Shown piece after piece: positions 25,049 to 34,137 of a DNA stretch of 64,000 nt. How positions within the stretch are numbered: the first letter of the stretch is position 1; every line of letters starts with the position of its first letter. A program made the translations under genes and the position numbers. This stretch comes from Curvibacter sp. GWA2_64_110 (lineage in GTDB: Bacteria; Pseudomonadota; Gammaproteobacteria; Burkholderiales; Burkholderiaceae_C). Location of the stretch: NCBI GenBank assembly GCA_001797315.1, contig MGPC01000029.1:81354-145353 (forward strand), in the 5' to 3' direction. The notes below the pieces were generated by a model. The model saw only the letters and a list, made by a program, of their open reading frames with translations, made no database searches and was not told the DNA's origin.

Positions 25049-26317
25049 TCAGGCCGGCGGCTGGTCCAGATCGAAGGCCTTGTGCAGCGCGCGCACGGCC
25101 AGTTCCATGTACTTCTCGTCGATCACGACGGAGGTCTTGATCTCGCTGGTAGAAATCATCTGGATGTTGATGCCCTCTTCGCTCAGGGAGCGGAACATCT
25201 TGCTGGCAATGCCGACGTGGCTGCGCATGCCGATGCCGACGATGGACACCTTGCAGATCTTGGTATCGCCCTGCACTTCCTGCGCGCCCAGCACGGGCAC
25301 GACCTTTTCCTTGAGCAGGTCGATGGCGCGGGCGTAGTCGTTGCGGTTGACGGTGAAGCTGAAGTCGGTCAAGCCACCCTTGCTGATGTTCTGGATGATC
25401 ATGTCGACTTCGATGTTGGCATCGGCCACGGCCCCCAGGATCTGGTAGGCAATGCCTGGCTTGTCGGGCACGCCGACCACGGAAATCTTGGCTTCGTCGC
25501 GATTGAATGCAATGCCGGAAACAATGGCTTGTTCCATTTTTTCGTCTTCCTCAAAAGTGATCAAGGTACCGGACTTGGCTTCCTCGTTGATGTCGATGTC
25601 CCAGGGCGTGAAGCTGGAGAGCACGCGCAGCGGCACCTTGTACTTGCCGGCGAATTCGACCGAACGGATCTGCAGCACCTTGGAGCCCATCGATGCCATC
25701 TCCAGCATCTCCTCGAAACTCACGGTATGCAGGCGGCGCGCCTCGGGCACGACGCGCGGGTCGGTAGTGTAGACGCCGTCGACGTCGGTGTAGATCAGGC
25801 ATTCATGCGCCTTCATCGCCGCTGCCACGGCCACGGCCGAGGTGTCGGAGCCGCCACGGCCCAGCGTGGTGATGTTGCCCTGCTCGTCGATGCCCTGGAA
25901 GCCGGTCACGATCACCACCTTGCCTGCAGCCAGGTCGGCCCGCACGCGCTTGTCGTCGATCGATTCGATGCGTGCCTTGGTATAGGCGCTGTTGGTCAGG
26001 ATCGGCACCTGCCAGCCGGCGTAGCTGACCGACGCCATGCCTTCGGCCTGCAGCGCAATCGCCAGCAAGGCACTCGACGCCTGCTCGCCGGTAGCCGCCA
26101 GCATGTCGAGTTCGCGGTTGGTGGCGTCATTCGCCTTGGCCGGCGCCAGCTCCTTGGCCAGGCCCAGCAGGCGATTGGTTTCGCCGCTCATGGCGGAGGG
26201 CACCACCACCATCTGGTGGCCGGCGCGCGCCCATTTGGCGACGCGTTTGGCAACATTGCGGATGCGCTCGGTGGAGCCCATCGACGTGCCGCCGTATTTG
26301 TGAACGATCAATGCCAT
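25049..26317 (-). CDS. lysC: Aspartate kinase, lysine-sensitive type
   Basis: Phosphorylates aspartate, the first committed step to lysine, threonine, methionine and diaminopimelate. The protein is 422 residues. The kinase signature VHKYGGTSMG opens the sequence (about 5-14); GRGGSDTSAVA marks the aspartate site. Two ACT domains in the C-terminal 150 residues (around GVPDKPGIAYQILGAVADANIEVDMI and VSIVGIGMRSHVGIASKMF) bind feedback amino acids. It is of the short alpha/beta monofunctional class. The start ATG 26317 gives the canonical MALIVHKYGG. Confidence 0.96.
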   Translation of the reverse strand: MALIVHKYGGTSMGSTERIRNVAKRVAKWARAGHQMVVVPSAMSGETNRLLGLAKELAPAKANDATNRELDMLAATGEQASSALLAIALQAEGMASVSYAGWQVPILTNSAYTKARIESIDDKRVRADLAAGKVVIVTGFQGIDEQGNITTLGRGGSDTSAVAVAAAMKAHECLIYTDVDGVYTTDPRVVPEARRLHTVSFEEMLEMASMGSKVLQIRSVEFAGKYKVPLRVLSSFTPWDIDINEEAKSGTLITFEEDEKMEQAIVSGIAFNRDEAKISVVGVPDKPGIAYQILGAVADANIEVDMIIQNISKGGLTDFSFTVNRNDYARAIDLLKEKVVPVLGAQEVQGDTKICKVSIVGIGMRSHVGIASKMFRSLSEEGINIQMISTSEIKTSVVIDEKYMELAVRALHKAFDLDQPPA

Positions 26318-26419
26318 TGAATTTGTCGGATTGGGTGGCAGGCCGTCGCGCATGCACTACGGGCCGCCGGTGTCAACACGGTGTGGGTCTTGCCGCGGTG
26401 GCGATTCCACGGGCGAAAC

Positions 26420-27370
26420 CTAGGGATTGTACCAAGCCAGCACCGCCCCCTGGCGTTCGACAAAGCCGCTGCCGACCTTGAGGCGGATGCGATGGCCGCG
26501 CGTGGTGCAGGCGGCGATCTGGTCCAGCAGTTCATTCAACTGGGCCGCACTGGGTACGGTGCCGTGGGCACTGCGCAGCCAGTGGCGCAGCACATTGGCC
26601 TGGCGCGCCCGGCTCAGACGCTGCAGAAGTGCGATCTGCAGCGGTTGGCCAAGCTGCACCAGATCGTCGACCGCCACCTCGTTGAGCAGCCGCTGCGCTT
26701 CGGCGGCATGCGCGGCACTGCGGGCAAAGGTGTCGCGGAACTGCGGAAAGGCCTCATCGAGTGCCGGCAGCAGGCGCGCGCGGATACGGTTGCGCGTGAA
26801 CTGCTGGTCGGCATTGGTGGGGTCCTCGATCCAGGTTTCACCGCGTTCGCGCAGCCAGCGGCGCAGCTCGGCCCCCGGCACGTCGAGCAGGGGGCGGTAA
26901 TAGCGGATGCCATCGCGCGTCCACTGCGCCGGCATGGCGCTCAGGCCCGGCAGGCCGGCACCGCGGCTCAAGGCCAGCAGCAGGGTCTCGGCCTGATCGT
27001 CAGCCTGCTGCGCAACTGCTATGTTTTTAATAGCATGAGGCGCAGTATCGGAAAGGGCGATATCGCGAAAAGCCTCGTAACGGGCACGGCGCGCCGCCTC
27101 TTCCGGGCTCTGCCCTGGCGCAGGGTGCGCATCGACCCGGCGTACTTGCAGCGGCACACCCAGTCGCGCGCAGAAGGCACGGCAGTGCTGCTCGAAGGCG
27201 TCCGCCGCCGCCTGCAGGCCGTGGTGGATGTGAATGGCACTGACCTGGCCCGGCCACTTTTCGGCACAGGCCAGCAGCAGCGCCGTGGAGTCGGCGCCGC
27301 CGCTGTAGGCCACAGCCAGAGGCAAGCCGGGCTCGAACCCGCCCATGGCTTGCGCCAGCGTCTTGCTCAT
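26420..27370 (-). CDS. tilS: tRNA(Ile)-lysidine synthase
   Basis: Modifies C34 of the CAU-anticodon tRNA-Ile to lysidine so that it reads AUA. The protein is 316 residues; it has the N-terminal PP-loop ATPase domain with SGGADS at 23-28 and the ADDQAETLLLALSRGAG block after it, plus a short substrate-binding domain. Just before ADDQAET the sequence contains APHAIKNIAVAQQ; residues 113-118 (AIKNIA) come from a 17-bp repeat copy, in a region where TilS normally has a short strand ending AHHADDQ. The repeat therefore replaces or extends part of the core next to the active site, a striking position. Confidence 0.94.
   Translation of the reverse strand: MSKTLAQAMGGFEPGLPLAVAYSGGADSTALLLACAEKWPGQVSAIHIHHGLQAAADAFEQHCRAFCARLGVPLQVRRVDAHPAPGQSPEEAARRARYEAFRDIALSDTAPHAIKNIAVAQQADDQAETLLLALSRGAGLPGLSAMPAQWTRDGIRYYRPLLDVPGAELRRWLRERGETWIEDPTNADQQFTRNRIRARLLPALDEAFPQFRDTFARSAAHAAEAQRLLNEVAVDDLVQLGQPLQIALLQRLSRARQANVLRHWLRSAHGTVPSAAQLNELLDQIAACTTRGHRIRLKVGSGFVERQGAVLAWYNP
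27018..27034. repeat. 17-bp palindromic repeat, copy 5 (inside tilS)
   Basis: GCTATGTTTTTAATAGC on the plus strand; translated from the minus strand as A-I-K-N-I-A, a few residues before the conserved ADDQAET motif of TilS. Confidence 0.85.
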
Positions 27371-27418
27371 CGGACGGCCTCCGCGCCGCGCGCGACGGTG
27401 CGCGCCGGGCCGGCGGCC

Positions 27419-28396
27419 TTACTTGCCGCTGGTCTTGGTGTCGGTGAAACGGCCATAGCTCTGCAGGCGCTCGTAGCGGCGCTCCAGCAACTCCTTGGCC
27501 TTGAGGTCAGCCACCTGACGGTAGGCCTCGTTGAGGGCGCGCTTGAGGAAGGCCGCCATCTGCTTGTGGTCGCGGTGCGCGCCGCCGACCGGCTCGTTGA
27601 CGATCTTGTCGATCAGCCCCAACGCCTTGAGGCGATGCGCGGTGATGCCCAGCGCCTCGGCCGCATCGGACGCCTTGTCCGCCGTCTTCCACAGAATGGA
27701 GGCGCAACCCTCGGGGCTGATCACCGAGTAGATCGAATACTGCAGCATCAGCAACTGGTCGCCGACCGAGATCGCCAGCGCGCCGCCGGAGCCGCCTTCG
27801 CCGATGATGGTGGTGATGATCGGCACTTCCAGCTGCGCCATCTCGAAGATGTTGCGGCCGATGGCTTCGGACTGGCCGCGCTCCTCGGCGTCGATGCCGG
27901 GGTAGGCTCCTGGCGTGTCGACGAAGGTGAACACCGGCAGCTTGAACTTCTCGGCTGTCTTCATCAGGCGCAGCGCCTTGCGGTAGCCTTCGGGCTTGCT
28001 CATGCCGAAGTTGCGCATGCCGCGCTCCTTGGTGTCGCGCCCCTTCTGCTGACCGATCACCATGCAGGCATTGCCGTTGAAGCGCGCCAGGCCGCCAACG
28101 ATGCTGAGGTCGTCGGCAAAGTGACGGTCGCCGTGCAGCTCGACGAAATCGGTGAACAGCTCATTGACGTAGTCCAGCGTGTAGGGACGCTCCGGGTGGC
28201 GTGCGATCTTGGTGATCTGCCACGACGTCAGGTTGCTGTAGACATCCTTGGTCAGCTGCAGGCTCTTCTTGCCCAGCTGGTCGATTTCCGCGGTGATGTC
28301 CACCGCCGACTCGTTCTGCACATAGCGCAGCTCTTCAATCTTGGCTTCGAGTTCGGCAATCGGTTGCTCGAAATCGAGGAATGTTTTTTTCGCCAT
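27419..28396 (-). CDS. accA: Acetyl-CoA carboxylase, carboxyltransferase alpha subunit
   Basis: Transfers the carboxyl group from biotin carboxyl carrier protein to acetyl-CoA, making malonyl-CoA for fatty-acid synthesis. The protein is 325 residues, the normal length. Typical blocks are the N-terminal [19 protein letters not shown] helix, [27 protein letters not shown] and the crotonase-fold oxyanion region [15 protein letters not shown]. It is upstream of tilS on the same strand with a 48-base gap. Confidence 0.97.
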   Translation of the reverse strand: MAKKTFLDFEQPIAELEAKIEELRYVQNESAVDITAEIDQLGKKSLQLTKDVYSNLTSWQITKIARHPERPYTLDYVNELFTDFVELHGDRHFADDLSIVGGLARFNGNACMVIGQQKGRDTKERGMRNFGMSKPEGYRKALRLMKTAEKFKLPVFTFVDTPGAYPGIDAEERGQSEAIGRNIFEMAQLEVPIITTIIGEGGSGGALAISVGDQLLMLQYSIYSVISPEGCASILWKTADKASDAAEALGITAHRLKALGLIDKIVNEPVGGAHRDHKQMAAFLKRALNEAYRQVADLKAKELLERRYERLQSYGRFTDTKTSGK

Positions 28397-28475
28397 CGAC
28401 TAACTCCTTGTTCTCTGCGCTGGCCCCTGGGCTGCGGATCGCCTGCATCCAGGCAGGTGCCGCTCGGGCCAACGG

Positions 28476-29126
28476 CTAATACTCCACCGGCACGGGGTCG
28501 AGGGAGCGCCAAATATACCAAGTCGCCACGCTGCAATACGGCGCCCAGGCCGCGGCCACTTCGCGGGCGTCGCTGCGGCTCACCGACTCACCGGAAAAAT
28601 AGTTTCGGCTGATGCCGTTGATCAGGCCCACATCGTCCAGCGGCAGCACATTGGGCCGCATCAGGTGGAAGATCAGGAACATCTCGGCCGTCCAGCGGCC
28701 GATGCCGCGGATGTCCACCAGTTCGGCAATGATGGCCTCGTCATCCATGCCCGCCCAGTCGGCCACCTGCACCAGGCCATTGTCGAAGTGCAGCGCCAGA
28801 TCCACCAGGTACTCGACCTTGCGCACACTCAGACCGGCGGCACGCATGTCGTCGACCTTGAGCTTGAGCACGTTGGCCGGCGTGACCTTGCGCGGCAGCT
28901 TGACGAAACGATCCCACACCGTCTGCGCCGCCTTGACCGAAATCTGCTGGCCCACGATGCTGCGCGCCAGCGTGGTGAAGGCATCGCCCCGGGTCTGCAG
29001 GCAGGCGTCGCCATGCTGCGGAATGAGCCGCTTCATCACCCGGTCTTTCTTCATCAGGTGCTTGCAGGCTTCGTCCCAGTAGTCGGGCGTGAAGACCTTG
29101 GGCGCTATGCTTTTGGTCGCTGCCAC
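28476..29126 (-). CDS. DNA-3-methyladenine glycosylase (AlkA/HhH-GPD family)
   Basis: Base-excision repair glycosylase removing alkylated purines. The protein is 216 residues, the compact form of the family. The helix-hairpin-helix is LVDIRGIGRWTAEMFLIF (about 137-154) and the catalytic aspartate lies in LPLDDVGL. The N-terminal residues 3-8 (ATKSIA) match the translation of the 17-bp repeat in the common frame, so the start of this gene may be repeat-derived. It lies between accA and cysS on the same strand. Confidence 0.92.
   Translation of the reverse strand: MAATKSIAPKVFTPDYWDEACKHLMKKDRVMKRLIPQHGDACLQTRGDAFTTLARSIVGQQISVKAAQTVWDRFVKLPRKVTPANVLKLKVDDMRAAGLSVRKVEYLVDLALHFDNGLVQVADWAGMDDEAIIAELVDIRGIGRWTAEMFLIFHLMRPNVLPLDDVGLINGISRNYFSGESVSRSDAREVAAAWAPYCSVATWYIWRSLDPVPVEY
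29104..29120. repeat. 17-bp palindromic repeat, copy 6 (start of glycosylase gene, degenerate)
   Basis: GCTATGCTTTTGGTCGC, 13 of 17 identical to the tilS copy. It is translated on the minus strand as A-T-K-S-I-A, residues 3-8, in the same frame as the other coding copies. It is the most degenerate member and the least certain. Confidence 0.5.
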
Positions 29127-29171
29127 ATCACGCCTTTCGGGGTTGGAAGAAAAAAACCATCATGCCAGCCT

Positions 29172-30548
29172 TCACTGCGCCGCCTCCCAGGTGGTCCCGG
29201 TGGGCGAATCCTTGAGCACGATGCCCAGGCTCAGCAAGTCGTTGCGGATGCGGTCGGCCTCGGCGAAGTTCTTCGCCTGCTTGGCCGTGACGCGTTGTTC
29301 GATCAAGGCACGGATTGCCGCCTCGTCCAGGCTGGAGCCGGCCTTGAGGAATTTCTCGGGGTCGTCCTGCAGCAGCCCCAGGCAGCCACCCAGCGCCCTG
29401 AGCAGGCCGGCCACCTGGGCCGAGCCGGTCTTGTTGACTTCGGTCGCCAGCTCGAACAGCACCGCGATGGCCTCGGGCGTGCCGAAATCCTCGTCCATGG
29501 CCGCCTTGAAGCGGGCGGCGTATGAATTGAGCCAGTCGATTTCAACCGCAGCCGGCTTGACGCTGTGCAGCGCGGTGTACAGGCGCTTGAGCGCGCCGCG
29601 CGCGTCGTCCAGGTGGGCGTCGCTGTAGTTCAACGGGCTGCGGTAGTGGGCACGGATGATGAAAAAGCGCACCGTCTCCGGATCGTACTGGGCCAGGATC
29701 TCGCGGATGGTGAAGAAGTTGCCCAGCGACTTGGACATCTTCTCGTTGTCCACGCGCACGAAGCCGTTGTGCATCCAGACACTGGCCAGCGGCTTGCCGG
29801 TGGCGCCTTCGCTCTGGGCAATCTCGTTCTCGTGGTGCGGGAACTGCAGGTCGGCGCCGCCGCCGTGGATGTCGAAGCTCTCGCCCAGCATCTCGCAGCT
29901 CATGGCCGAGCATTCAATGTGCCAGCCCGGACGGCCGGGGCCGTAGGCGCTGTCCCACTTGGCTTCGGCCGGCTCGGTCGGCTTGGCCGACTTCCACAGC
30001 ACGAAATCGAGCGGGTCCTCCTTGCCGTCCAGTACCGCCACGCGCTCGCCGGCACGCAACTCGTCGAGCGACTTGCCGGACAGCTTGCCGTAGCCGGGAA
30101 ACTTGCGTACCGCATAGTTGACGTCGCCATTGCCGGCGCGGTAGGCCAGTCCTTTTTGCTCCAGGGTACCGATCAGGCTCAGCATCTGCGGCACGTAGTC
30201 GGTGGCGCGCGGCTCGTGGGTCGGGCGCTCGATGCCCAGCGCATCGGCGTCCTGGTGCAGCGCGTCGACCATGCGGTCGGTCAGCGAACGGATGGTCTCG
30301 CCGTTGTCCAGCGAGCGCCTGATGATCTTGTCGTCGATGTCGGTGACGTTGCGCACGTAGGTCACCCGGTAACCGCTGCTTTTCAGCCAGCGCTGCACCA
30401 CGTCGAACGCCACCATGGCACGGGCATGGCCCAGGTGGCACAGGTCATAGACCGTCATGCCGCAGACGTACATGCGGACATGGCCGGGCTCGATCGGGGA
30501 AAAAGGTTCCAGCGCACGCGACAGCGTGTTGTATATGCGCAAACTCAT
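29172..30548 (-). CDS. cysS: Cysteinyl-tRNA synthetase
   Basis: Class I aminoacyl-tRNA synthetase charging tRNA-Cys. The protein is 458 residues. The zinc/cysteine-binding Cys29 is in [10 protein letters not shown], the HIGH motif is HLGH at 38-41, the middle zinc region is WHIECSAMS and [15 protein letters not shown], and KMSKS is at 270-274. The start [11 protein letters not shown] is the family start. It is divergent from the TPR protein gene across 123 bases. Confidence 0.97.
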   Translation of the reverse strand: MSLRIYNTLSRALEPFSPIEPGHVRMYVCGMTVYDLCHLGHARAMVAFDVVQRWLKSSGYRVTYVRNVTDIDDKIIRRSLDNGETIRSLTDRMVDALHQDADALGIERPTHEPRATDYVPQMLSLIGTLEQKGLAYRAGNGDVNYAVRKFPGYGKLSGKSLDELRAGERVAVLDGKEDPLDFVLWKSAKPTEPAEAKWDSAYGPGRPGWHIECSAMSCEMLGESFDIHGGGADLQFPHHENEIAQSEGATGKPLASVWMHNGFVRVDNEKMSKSLGNFFTIREILAQYDPETVRFFIIRAHYRSPLNYSDAHLDDARGALKRLYTALHSVKPAAVEIDWLNSYAARFKAAMDEDFGTPEAIAVLFELATEVNKTGSAQVAGLLRALGGCLGLLQDDPEKFLKAGSSLDEAAIRALIEQRVTAKQAKNFAEADRIRNDLLSLGIVLKDSPTGTTWEAAQ

Positions 30549-30606
30549 GAATATTTCTAAAGCGGGCCAAACCACCGGCGTGACCGGTCGGCTACTTTGG
30601 CAGGGC

Positions 30607-30612
30607 TACAAT
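30607..30612 (+). promoter_or_regulatory. Putative -10 box of the TPR protein gene
   Basis: TACAAT, 60 bases before the start, in the style of the other NACAAT boxes in the window. A second AT-rich hexamer, TATAAA, lies ten bases further on. No clear -35 is visible. Confidence 0.35.
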
Positions 30613-30671
30613 CCAACGCAGTATAAAGCCCCATCCAGCCCATTCTGTGCGGGCTTCCATCCTTGACATCT

Positions 30672-31709
30672 ATGAAGTACGGTAGCGCCCAAATCTCCCA
30701 TCTCCTCCGGCTGGTCGCCCTGGCCGGCAGCTTGGCCCTCACCGCCGTCCATGCCGATGACTACAGCGACGTCACCCTGCTGGTGCGCAACGGCAAGCTG
30801 GCCGAAGCCCAGGCCAAGGCCGACCAGTACCTCGCCGCCAAGCCGCGCGACCCGCAGATGCGTTTCCTCAAGGGCGTGATCCAGCGCGAAACCGGCAAGA
30901 CCGGTGACGCCATCGCCACTTTCACCAAGCTGACCGAAGACTACCCCGAGCTGCCCGAGCCCTACAACAACCTGGCCGTGCTCTATGCGGGCCAGGGCCA
31001 GTACGACAAGGCACGCGCTGCGCTGGAAATGGCCATCCGCACCAACCCGAGCTACTCGACGGCGCACGAAAACCTGGGCGACGTCTATGCCAAGCTCGCC
31101 AGCCAGGCCTACAACAAGGCGTTGCAGCTCGACGGCACCACCACGGCCCAGCCCAAGCTGGCCCTGATCCGCGAACTGTTCGACCCCACGGCCAAGGGCC
31201 AGCGTCCGAACGCGGCGCCACCGGCCACGACACCGGCGGCTCCCGCCACGCCACCCGCCCCCGCTGCCGCCCCTGCCCCCAAACCGGCGGTGGTGGCCGC
31301 CGCGCCGGTCGCCGCCAATGCAACGCCGGCGGCCCCGGCCGCTGCCGCCAAGCCGGTCGCCGCCAACCATGCCAGCAAAGAGGTGGAAAGCGCCGTGCGC
31401 GCCTGGGCCAAGGCCTGGGCCGCCAAGGACATGAATGGCTATCTCGGCGCCTATGGCAAGGACTTCGATCCGCCGGGCAAACAGTCGCGCAGCAGTTGGG
31501 AGAGCGAGCGCCGCCTGCGCATCACCAGCAAAGCGAACATCAGCGTCCGGCTGGAAAACCTGAGCGTGAGCGTCAACGGGACCAAGGCAGTGGCAAAATT
31601 CCGCCAGGACTACAAGGCCGATACGCTGGCAGTCTCCAGCCGAAAAACGCTCGATCTGGTCAAATCGGGTGAACGCTGGCTGATCGTCAAAGAGTCGACG
31701 GGAACCTGA
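30672..31709 (+). CDS. Exported TPR protein with C-terminal NTF2-like domain
   Basis: Protein of unknown exact role, 345 residues. A signal peptide ends near Ala28 (LALTAVHA). TPR-type helices cover about 30-150 (for example PEPYNNLAVLYAGQGQYDKARAAL), then an Ala/Pro-rich linker of about 60 residues. The C-terminal domain (about 235-345), starting EVESAVRAWAKAWAAKDMNGYLGAY, is an NTF2/SnoaL-like fold of the kind attached to periplasmic L,D-transpeptidases. The next gene has a related C-terminal domain, so the two probably act together on peptidoglycan. ATG 30672 was taken rather than an upstream TTG. Confidence 0.78.
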   Translation: MKYGSAQISHLLRLVALAGSLALTAVHADDYSDVTLLVRNGKLAEAQAKADQYLAAKPRDPQMRFLKGVIQRETGKTGDAIATFTKLTEDYPELPEPYNNLAVLYAGQGQYDKARAALEMAIRTNPSYSTAHENLGDVYAKLASQAYNKALQLDGTTTAQPKLALIRELFDPTAKGQRPNAAPPATTPAAPATPPAPAAAPAPKPAVVAAAPVAANATPAAPAAAAKPVAANHASKEVESAVRAWAKAWAAKDMNGYLGAYGKDFDPPGKQSRSSWESERRLRITSKANISVRLENLSVSVNGTKAVAKFRQDYKADTLAVSSRKTLDLVKSGERWLIVKESTGT

Positions 31710-31770
31710 AGCCATGATCCGGGTCCCATCTGGCATACCCGCGGGCCCCCAACATTGCTTTTGAACTGAC

Positions 31771-33012
31771 ATGACCCAAGGATTTTTTGCCTTTTTGCTC
31801 ATTGCTGCCACCAGTCTGTTCACGGTGTCGGCCAGCGCAGACGCCGGCAAAAAAAGCCAGAAAACCAATCCGCTTCCCCTCGCCCGCGACAACGCCACCA
31901 ATGACGGCATGGCCGAGGCCCGGCTGATCGAGGTCTATCGCCTGACCGGCAGCGGCAAAACGCGCGAAGCCCTGGCGCGGGCCGAAAGCCTGGTGCGCGA
32001 CTACCCCCATTTCCAGCTGGCCCAGCTGGTCTATGGCGATCTGCTGACCGCGCGTACGCGCGCGCTGCGCAAATTCGGCGATGTGCCCGACAGCCTGGCC
32101 CACAGCGCCGGCGCCACCATGGCCGAGCTGCGCGATGAATCGCAGATGCGTCTGAAGGCCCTGCGCGAGCGCCCGCCGGCCGGCACCATTCCCTCGCAGT
32201 TCCTGGCCCTGTCGCCGCGCAACAAGCATGCAATTGCGGTGGACGCCTCGCGCTCGCGTCTGTACCTGTTCGAGAACAGCGAGCGCGGGCTGAATCTGGT
32301 GGCCGACTACTACATCTCGGTCGGCAAGTCCGGCATCGAGAAAGCGGTCGAGGGCGATGCGCGCACGCCGCTGGGCGTGTATTTCATCACCAGCAACCTT
32401 GACCCCAAGTCCCTGCGCGACTTCTACGGCTCGGGCGCCCTGCCGATCAATTACCCCAATGTGCTCGACAGCAAGCGCGGCAAGACCGGCCGCGGCATCT
32501 GGCTGCACGGCACGCCGCCCAACCAGTTCTCGCGCCCACCGCTGGCCACCGACGGCTGCGTCGTGATGGCCAATCCCGATCTGGACCGCATCATCCGCAC
32601 GGTCGAGGTCCGCACCACGCCGGTGGTGATCTCCCAGCGGATCGACTGGGTGGCACCGCACAGCGCCCGCGCGCAGAGCAAGACCTTCGAGGAAGCCCTG
32701 GCCGCCTGGCGCAACGCCAAGTCCAGCGGCAACGTCGATCAGTTGCTGAGCTTCTACGCGGCCGACTTCAACAGCCACGGCAAGACCCTGCGCGAATGGG
32801 CACCGGCCCTGCGCAGCGAGGTCGACCGCGTGCGCGGTCGCGCCATCCAGCTCAAGGACCTGTCCTACCTGCGCTGGACCGACGCTGCCGACACCATGGT
32901 CGTGACCTTCGGCGAAGTGCCCGACGGCACACGCACCGGCCCGACCAAGCGCCAGTACTGGATCCGCGAAGGCAGTCAGTGGAAGATTTTTTACGAAGGC
33001 AACCTCGGATGA
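31771..33012 (+). CDS. L,D-transpeptidase (YkuD domain) with C-terminal NTF2-like domain
   Basis: Periplasmic peptidoglycan cross-linking or protein-attachment enzyme. The protein is 413 residues with a signal peptide ending near SASA (about residue 23). A helical region spans 40-130. The YkuD catalytic domain covers about 145-285, with His246 in WLHGTPPNQFSR and the nucleophile Cys263 in LATDGCVVM. The last 110 residues, FEEALAAWRNAKSSGN..., form an NTF2-like domain resembling that of the preceding gene product. The stop overlaps the ppiA start as ATGA. Confidence 0.9.
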   Translation: MTQGFFAFLLIAATSLFTVSASADAGKKSQKTNPLPLARDNATNDGMAEARLIEVYRLTGSGKTREALARAESLVRDYPHFQLAQLVYGDLLTARTRALRKFGDVPDSLAHSAGATMAELRDESQMRLKALRERPPAGTIPSQFLALSPRNKHAIAVDASRSRLYLFENSERGLNLVADYYISVGKSGIEKAVEGDARTPLGVYFITSNLDPKSLRDFYGSGALPINYPNVLDSKRGKTGRGIWLHGTPPNQFSRPPLATDGCVVMANPDLDRIIRTVEVRTTPVVISQRIDWVAPHSARAQSKTFEEALAAWRNAKSSGNVDQLLSFYAADFNSHGKTLREWAPALRSEVDRVRGRAIQLKDLSYLRWTDAADTMVVTFGEVPDGTRTGPTKRQYWIREGSQWKIFYEGNLG

Positions 33013-33593
33013 CCTCCCAGCCCTCCTCCCTCCTGCGGCGCGTCCTGCTGGCCGGCGCAGTTGCCCTGCTGCTGCACGGCACGGCGTCAGCCCAGACCGC
33101 ACCGCGCGTCAAGCTCGCCACCAGCGCAGGCGACATCGTGCTCGAGCTCCATCCGGACAAGGCCCCGAAGACGGTGGCCAACTTCCTGCAGTACGTGGCC
33201 GAGCGCCAGTACGACGGCACCATCTTCCACCGCGTCATGGACGGCTTCATGATCCAGGGCGGCGGCTTCACGCCCGACATGCAGCAAAAGCCCACGCGCG
33301 AGCCGATCCCGCTGGAGGCCAGCAACGGCCTGAAGAACGACCGCGGCACCATTGCCATGGCACGCACCGGCAACCCGAATTCGGCCACGGCACAGTTCTT
33401 CATCAACGTGGTCGACAACCGCGGCCTCAACGCCCCCATGCCCGACGGCTACGGCTATGCCGTCTTCGGCAAGGTAGTGGCCGGCATGGACGTGGTCGAC
33501 CGGATCCGCACCACGGCCACCGGCAACAAGGGCATGCACCAGAACGTGCCACTCACCCCCATCCTCATCAACTCTGCGACCCTGCTGAAATAA
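33009..33593 (+). CDS. ppiA: Periplasmic cyclophilin-type prolyl isomerase
   Basis: Peptidyl-prolyl cis-trans isomerase with a signal peptide (HGTASAQ, cleavage near residue 27), so it folds proteins in the periplasm. The protein is 194 residues. Cyclophilin motifs are [15 protein letters not shown] (catalytic Arg region), AMARTGNPNSATAQFFINV and [15 protein letters not shown]. Start ATG overlaps the transpeptidase stop. The next gene is a cytoplasmic paralogue, giving a tandem pair. Confidence 0.93.
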   Translation: MTSQPSSLLRRVLLAGAVALLLHGTASAQTAPRVKLATSAGDIVLELHPDKAPKTVANFLQYVAERQYDGTIFHRVMDGFMIQGGGFTPDMQQKPTREPIPLEASNGLKNDRGTIAMARTGNPNSATAQFFINVVDNRGLNAPMPDGYGYAVFGKVVAGMDVVDRIRTTATGNKGMHQNVPLTPILINSATLLK

Positions 33594-33605
33594 GAAAGCT
33601 GCCCC

Positions 33606-34115
33606 ATGAGCAACCCTCAAGTCGAACTCCACATCGCCGACCTCGGCGTCATCACGCTCGAACTCGATGCCGCCAAGGCACCGAAATCGGTGGAAAACTT
33701 CCTGGCCTATGTCAACAAGGGCCACTACGACCGCACCATCTTCCACCGCGTCATCCCCGGCTTCATGATCCAGGGCGGCGGCTTCGAGCCCGGCATGAGC
33801 CAGAAGGCCAGCGACAAACCGATCGAGAACGAAGCCAACAACGGCCTGAAGAACGACAAGTACACCATTGCCATGGCCCGTACCAACGACCCGCACTCGG
33901 CCTCGTCGCAGTTCTTCATCAACGTGGCCGACAACGGCTTCCTCAACCACACCGCCCCCTCGGCCCAGGGCTGGGGTTATGCCGTGTTCGGCAAGGTGGT
34001 TGCCGGCACGGACGTGGTCGACAAGATCGCCGCCGTCAAGACCGGCCAGAAGGGCTACCACGGTGATGTGCCGAAGGACGACGTGGTGATCGAGAAGGCC
34101 GTGGCCCTGGCCTGA
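33606..34115 (+). CDS. ppiB: Cytoplasmic cyclophilin-type prolyl isomerase
   Basis: Prolyl isomerase without signal peptide, 169 residues, the E. coli PpiB length. Motifs are [34 protein letters not shown] and [20 protein letters not shown]. It starts 12 bases after ppiA, and the two proteins are clearly paralogous; a local duplication with a gained or lost signal peptide is the simple explanation. Confidence 0.95.
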   Translation: MSNPQVELHIADLGVITLELDAAKAPKSVENFLAYVNKGHYDRTIFHRVIPGFMIQGGGFEPGMSQKASDKPIENEANNGLKNDKYTIAMARTNDPHSASSQFFINVADNGFLNHTAPSAQGWGYAVFGKVVAGTDVVDKIAAVKTGQKGYHGDVPKDDVVIEKAVALA

Positions 34116-34137
34116 AGGCCGGCCTGACCGCCACCCC

